A stretch of DNA of 57,153 nt from Candidatus Obscuribacterales bacterium (lineage in GTDB: Bacteria > Cyanobacteriota > Vampirovibrionia > Obscuribacterales > Obscuribacteraceae). The stretch lies in the NCBI GenBank assembly GCA_019746975.1, contig JAIERK010000097.1, positions 1-57,153 of the forward strand, in the 5' to 3' direction. The notes beneath the pieces were generated by a model that worked only from the letters and a program-made list of their open reading frames with translations, was not told the DNA's origin and did not search any database. Both the position numbers and the translations under genes were made by a program. Of the stretch, positions 54,901-57,153 are shown in pieces. The stretch's first letter is position 1; each line of letters starts with the position of its first letter.

Positions 54901-56720
54901 TCAGAGCATTGGCAAAAGAACAGGACCAATTGCAGCGTGCACTCAATTCACTAAAACTAAATACTAAAGCTATGAACGCAGTCAACCAAATCGCCTCGAA
55001 CAAGGCGATGATCGAACTGTATATCCTTAAGAACAATTATACGCCCGGGCCTAACGATACCAGGATTTTGAACATAGAGAAGATAAACGAGTTGACCAGT
55101 ACAGTCTGCAGTTCGGATGCTGTGTCTCTTCAGAAGCTCTCCTTCGCTTATTCCACGGAAACATTCGCCCCCGGAGAGTACGTGGTGCATCGCCCGGATG
55201 GAAACGGCACTATAAAACTTGTGGTTGAGAAGGGAGCACCAGTCTCGAAGCAGTTAGTCGATGAGGCTCTCAAAGCATCTGGATTAGACGGACAAGATCT
55301 TGGTCAGATAAGAATCAGAAGGAAAGATCCGGCTGGGAATATCGCACACTGTGACGGCTTTGAGATAATGTTAACTTCGGCCACGGCTAATGTGGAACAT
55401 GCGTTTTTTCATGAAGGCGGCCATCTGTATGAAGGGAAAAACGTTCAGAACGACCCAACCTTAGACGCTAAGGTTGTCGACATCTGGAAAAAATTGTTCG
55501 TCGGAGATCAAATTACCCTGACCGAGCTCCAACAAGTGGCAACTGGAGACGATTGGGTGAGACAGGTTTTGAACGATAGTAATCACCCGCATCACAAAAT
55601 AATCACGGAACTTGGCTCAGTTGCAAAACTGAACAGTGGTGATGTCACCGCACATAGAGAGCTTCTAGTCGAACTATTGGGAAATCCCAGGGACCACTTT
55701 AGTCCGAAGACACAACGGGAACAAGCTATGTACTACGGTTGCTGCGGAGAAATGTTCGCAGAGATGTATGCGCTATACAAATACAAATCGATCATGCAAG
55801 GACAGGGGAAATCACCTAGTTTCACAGAGATGGCTAAAAGGACTGAATTACATGGTCACGACAGAGCCCGACTGCTTAGATGTATGGAGCCGATGTATAA
55901 CGCTCTGGAAAAATTCGTATTTCCAAAACAACAGCTGCTCGACGACATTACCGAAAAATTTCGATCAACGCATGCTAACAATCAACGAAAATCTTTGACT
56001 GAAGCGGCGAAAGTCAGTGGTACACAAAGCCCCGAATATGACACCAACAGACCGGAGTTTCGAAAAAAAATGCAGGAGATAAAAGCTCAAAATGAAATCG
56101 AGATCTCGAATCTAGTAATCGATGAGCTAATCAGCAAAGCAAAAAGCAAATTCCCCAACCATGAGCAGTACCATGACTTTTTAGACAAACATATGCGGAA
56201 ACTAAAGGATGATGGCTACAAACCAGGAGCCGACTCAGAATTATTGAGTTTGCCGGAAGGCGACCGCATGATCATGAATCTGCTGTCACATCAGCAAATG
56301 TACAAGACACTAAAATCCGAAGCCCTTGCACATAACAATTCCAGACTAAGCGGTCTCGAGAAGTGCCTGGCTGGAAAAAGCACAGAGAGCATAGTAATCG
56401 GCAATCACCTGATTCCAATGGGCACCAACCATTTAATAGTCGGACAAGACTATTTGAATACCCTGAATAAAGCCGCACAAGGAAGCGCCAGCCCTGATCT
56501 TTCGAATGTTTCTAAAAAGCATGTGCAAATTGGACGAGATGTAAAAGGCATATTCGTAATGGACTTGAGTACTGAAAACGGCACTTATCTAAATGGTGAA
56601 AGAAGAATTGAACCGTTGAAAAAAAACTATCTTATGCCCGATGACTTTATCACCATTGGTGGTACCACCGAGAATGGTGGTATCGCGATCGGCCTATCCG
56701 GAGCCAGAAAGAGAAGATAA
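48939..56720 (+). CDS. Giant protein with gluzincin metallopeptidase and FHA domains
   Basis: 2593 residues from GTG 48939 with GGGGGA about eight bases upstream. There is no signal peptide. Residues 1-~960 are polar helical repeat-like sequence, then a Gly/Lys/Asp-rich tract (about 965-1010). A ~35-residue repeat follows at about 1068, 1104 and 1139 (F-N-x-L-[PS]-x-[DE]-[VT]-R-[QK]). Two hydrophobic Ala/Gly-rich segments (about 1610-1652 and 1690-1715) could insert in a membrane. Near 2150-2280 lies a zinc-peptidase signature: HEGGH (H2158, E2159, H2162) with downstream E-M-F-A-E (E2271 or E2275) as third ligand. The C-terminus (about 2510-2590) is an FHA phosphothreonine-binding domain (VSKKHVQI, STENGTYLNGE). 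Delivery route and target are unknown; a toxin-like effector or a surface-remodelling protease are options. Confidence 0.85.
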   Translation: MVVADKADPGDLSNNWQKSSNLQDDASSKLFKDFLTIVRDNSSSKGSTLTSEEDDDEDKLNAWMSSETLYAQNQTGPINTPEQSVADLEKLVRTSSDPEVHEKLLSATGMQRRTNILKKHGDTLAAGDLSKVDPQALERLTVDLTKLAMLSWSNQHSPFLPSGRPVEGTWDKQTEAISKEFKQFANNPVFIQALQQAQHRAFLQTHELQGRSEQEVGNFCARGPGNEKRSQQRLDAVKKIEKLSKDSGYNGFSNLLRFLDAADISEGLRESTDPKETLDYLTRLADKEKGGNKDAHELNEWLKTKVGKNAFEQVLKDLAKGDPLNPQHDKLAAQDAQKYLTAIVKGADNPFTIKLDEYRLGAIGQNLGPKPSLEQLSNAHKRLQREAKSGNKGAPDQLTKLDVTIALKKISSPDTFNEGKEMLLGLANKENQLARQAAIELLLSDHKNGLKKFDEITNTDRSSKTIPDLSNLSPEEKMELKRAIVDQIKKQVEGGGGLTATESAGLGLAIVAAREGNEPELAGKIGTVFDGIFERELPDKIDPKEREKQVLLSAKQTEEVLDGLYQAIQKTGYKERSSELHLAYQFSKGARSKHNIFIPDSRSKVNDVGNRFSEQVRNLMDLAKTGHPTALQVVAALSAGVGDGNEKANKPVFDSSTNTYKNGDLSSRSGKFLEDLASFSPDMRQKILKVLTGNQQTQLIADKGVRCQTLGKIAAQNIDDVPESVRKTLRDKLPINPSGATKGLMELAPILESDDVMEMAHRASKDLVNELKTSANSLNPEAGRLLAKELVKVMSSATSSPTTRENAVRALAELAPYHGGAEVVEALTAFGGKEGLSRLSWSIKGEMELRSEEDRTEEARKLQALSGDVLLSIAQWGNDSFERALAFSRFADKSWMPIDQIWTEQIKSILKNNPDSPTIQQLAPKIVSGIERKTPTSMQPVSEKSDYETRYDTTTNSYEHYLRYDTYDSGTGKGGGKEEGTKDDRGKGKGRDNDDRDRAQAKVEGSDKCKTSTLPKPAPTKEQIVELAAIFKERGVDLPDEYLKIVTEKAAKNYGYDKVKAVARQLALFNSLPSDVRQKLTGNLNNLQEGTELSLIDCKLTVEVFNNLSPETRKSLTGSGDKSSKKNFQALSGSIDAKTFNDLPDEVRKQITSTSEALDTGIVLSQLANGEISNKHLPSNILIDDFTLKQKLILLENINVEHLTKLREELKQTKDDKDALFKQLKSQSNKGLWFWEKFASSITYGDLVLGFGFPMPTHVSDKVNPEHGLLGKPLSESQNKFIATQRQLLRSVSDKETAVKDKLNVIGKTESQTLLLSLALANSEYASLVADGKTDQADEFAMQMLKQFGRAALLAPDLKRDINQEGSNPFSRLSAKGKADSRELKLLETLDSKGFENGLKLLTSLSDSKGIKKLDQPFLIGEGLLGVDSNQSVRKLSEISVELSDDMQLLSTLVGTAQGGGDKFEDYIKHAKERGKRLQETLKKVTPGDIKGARDAKKAIDEAIKNSANPQVKMELENRSRSIEGLLSLLDPKYAPPVGQTLEKLKLERFVDQKNSQFWDSDYRVPKALARLQEINAGNQRHRIDRMLETLDTVSFNNKSDFATWVKTDGVVILASTAAAIAATALVIASGGTALPVIMAAVAAGMIASEGTIELQYKSGLRDHGSRIGSYARSEKQLQADGSYKEMELFSDVVLPYASEFAIGVGTAWLAGAAGEKIGSALTKMAAPLRNAFIAENKAVMTQLAKNATQLEKHADPFMKRLATAALQEAKVQPIMAVAAVGMEQTVHDSAKSLGLHLYEQHALTSFFVQMSLSAAHRAMQPKNPKTRPSSLSMEYKPDPKAEKTYVSHKRKMGSEFTPIENGFREVTREGLVIDWVKETNVPTKVKEPAGQNNAPLKSPIAEPMPVLEPKTTHPPTKEIPPETNDLRGRQILRKPFEPFVDALGRPDLAAAVELQLDICSLELKIQDAQQLARAQGKSAEFKDNPDVRALAKEQDQLQRALNSLKLNTKAMNAVNQIASNKAMIELYILKNNYTPGPNDTRILNIEKINELTSTVCSSDAVSLQKLSFAYSTETFAPGEYVVHRPDGNGTIKLVVEKGAPVSKQLVDEALKASGLDGQDLGQIRIRRKDPAGNIAHCDGFEIMLTSATANVEHAFFHEGGHLYEGKNVQNDPTLDAKVVDIWKKLFVGDQITLTELQQVATGDDWVRQVLNDSNHPHHKIITELGSVAKLNSGDVTAHRELLVELLGNPRDHFSPKTQREQAMYYGCCGEMFAEMYALYKYKSIMQGQGKSPSFTEMAKRTELHGHDRARLLRCMEPMYNALEKFVFPKQQLLDDITEKFRSTHANNQRKSLTEAAKVSGTQSPEYDTNRPEFRKKMQEIKAQNEIEISNLVIDELISKAKSKFPNHEQYHDFLDKHMRKLKDDGYKPGADSELLSLPEGDRMIMNLLSHQQMYKTLKSEALAHNNSRLSGLEKCLAGKSTESIVIGNHLIPMGTNHLIVGQDYLNTLNKAAQGSASPDLSNVSKKHVQIGRDVKGIFVMDLSTENGTYLNGERRIEPLKKNYLMPDDFITIGGTTENGGIAIGLSGARKRR

Positions 56721-56791
56721 CCCTGACAACAAAGTTCTGTTGGATCTCAAAGAAATCGGGCTCCGACAGCACTCAACTTTTCACGACTGGT

Positions 56792-56953
56792 TTGAAAGTA
56801 GGAGCGGAAGAAGTGCTGAACTATCAGCTTGTTGACGCAATCGGCTCGGCACGCCTGCCGCTGGGCCTGCTCGGTCTCGACGCCGACGAAGGCGAGCAAA
56901 TTGCAAAAACGGATATTGCAGGATACAAGAGGCGACTGCCAACAACTCCGTGA
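56792..56953 (+). CDS. Possible small ORF or gene remnant
   Basis: From TTG 56792 (or GTG 56813, preceded by GGAGCGGAAGAA) to TGA 56951, a 53-residue translation (KVGAEEVLNYQLVDAIGSAR, then LPLGLLGLDADEGEQ) has a coding-like composition. The same frame stays open upstream into the end of the giant gene without an ATG in the part traced. No family recognised. It could be a decayed C-terminal fragment or a short lineage-specific protein. Confidence 0.3.
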   Translation: MKVGAEEVLNYQLVDAIGSARLPLGLLGLDADEGEQIAKTDIAGYKRRLPTTP

Positions 56954-57153
56954 ACACGCTCGCGCACTCTCTTACAAAGTTACACCGAAGGAATGAAGGC
57001 ATCGATGCAATTTAGTAGCGAAATAGACATACTCAAAAGAGTATATTCCCGCACACAGTTCTCAAGGGTACGATAAATCCGTTTACAAAAGTGAGGACTT
57101 GAAGCCGAGCAGGATGGCGCTACTTGTCAAACAGTGCGTTTCAAAGCTTTCAA
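56954..57153 (+). other. Right-edge spacer
   Basis: A 27-codon ORF (ATG 56993 to TAA 57074) is too short to support. An ATG at 57114 is open to the window edge for 13 codons and may start a gene outside the window. Neither has a clear ribosome site at proper spacing. Confidence 0.25.

Overview
The window is a mid-GC bacterial chromosome segment (about 50% GC by eye). It combines an aerobic TCA/respiratory set, kinesin-light-chain-type TPR proteins, Ser/Thr-rich secreted proteins, very large multidomain proteins and a secondary-lipid (PUFA/heterocyst-glycolipid type) polyketide synthase. This best fits a non-photosynthetic relative of Cyanobacteria (Melainabacteria/Vampirovibrionia, Obscuribacterales type). 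That is an inference from gene content; no rRNA or other marker is present, and a planctomycete-like lineage is the main alternative. No tRNA, rRNA, CRISPR array, transposase or integrase was recognised.

Layout: (1) 1-4.0 kb: a GNAT acetyltransferase cut by the left edge, a mitochondrial-type aconitase with a possibly structured leader, and an OmpR-type response regulator. (2) 4.2-13.0 kb: a ~2933-aa protein with an N-terminal sacsin-like GHKL ATPase and a C-terminal transglutaminase-like domain with an intact Cys-His-Asp triad. (3) 13-18.3 kb: small secreted, membrane and hypothetical genes, a TPR protein and a membrane-anchored alpha/beta hydrolase. (4) 18.6-22.2 kb: sdhCAB of the Sdh1 class behind an extended -10 promoter and a ~200-nt leader. 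(5) 22.2-27.6 kb, mostly minus strand: a lipoprotein, a TPR-rlpA-cupin operon, a disordered membrane protein and a DJ-1/PfpI protein. (6) 27.7-48.7 kb: a lipid/envelope island with an acyltransferase-3, a SRPBCC protein, two translationally coupled giant synthase subunits, a DHA2 MFS transporter, a GT21/HpnI-like glycosyltransferase and a GH3-family acyl-adenylating enzyme. (7) 48.9-56.7 kb: a ~2593-aa protein with a helical scaffold, hydrophobic hairpins, a gluzincin (HEGGH) metallopeptidase and a C-terminal FHA domain.

How the genes may work together: aconitase and succinate dehydrogenase supply oxidative TCA flux. The synthase pair divides NPD-NPD-KS-AT-ACP-KR-DH from KS-AT-DH-PPTase, so one polypeptide carries the only ACP while the other carries the PPTase that would activate it. 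This resembles PUFA (Pfa), heterocyst glycolipid (Hgl) and enediyne synthases, and points to an iteratively made long acyl chain. The adjacent GH3, glycosyltransferase and MFS genes are plausible conjugation, glycosylation and export steps, but that link rests on proximity only. The two giant proteins and the synthase pair are the most unusual parts of the window.
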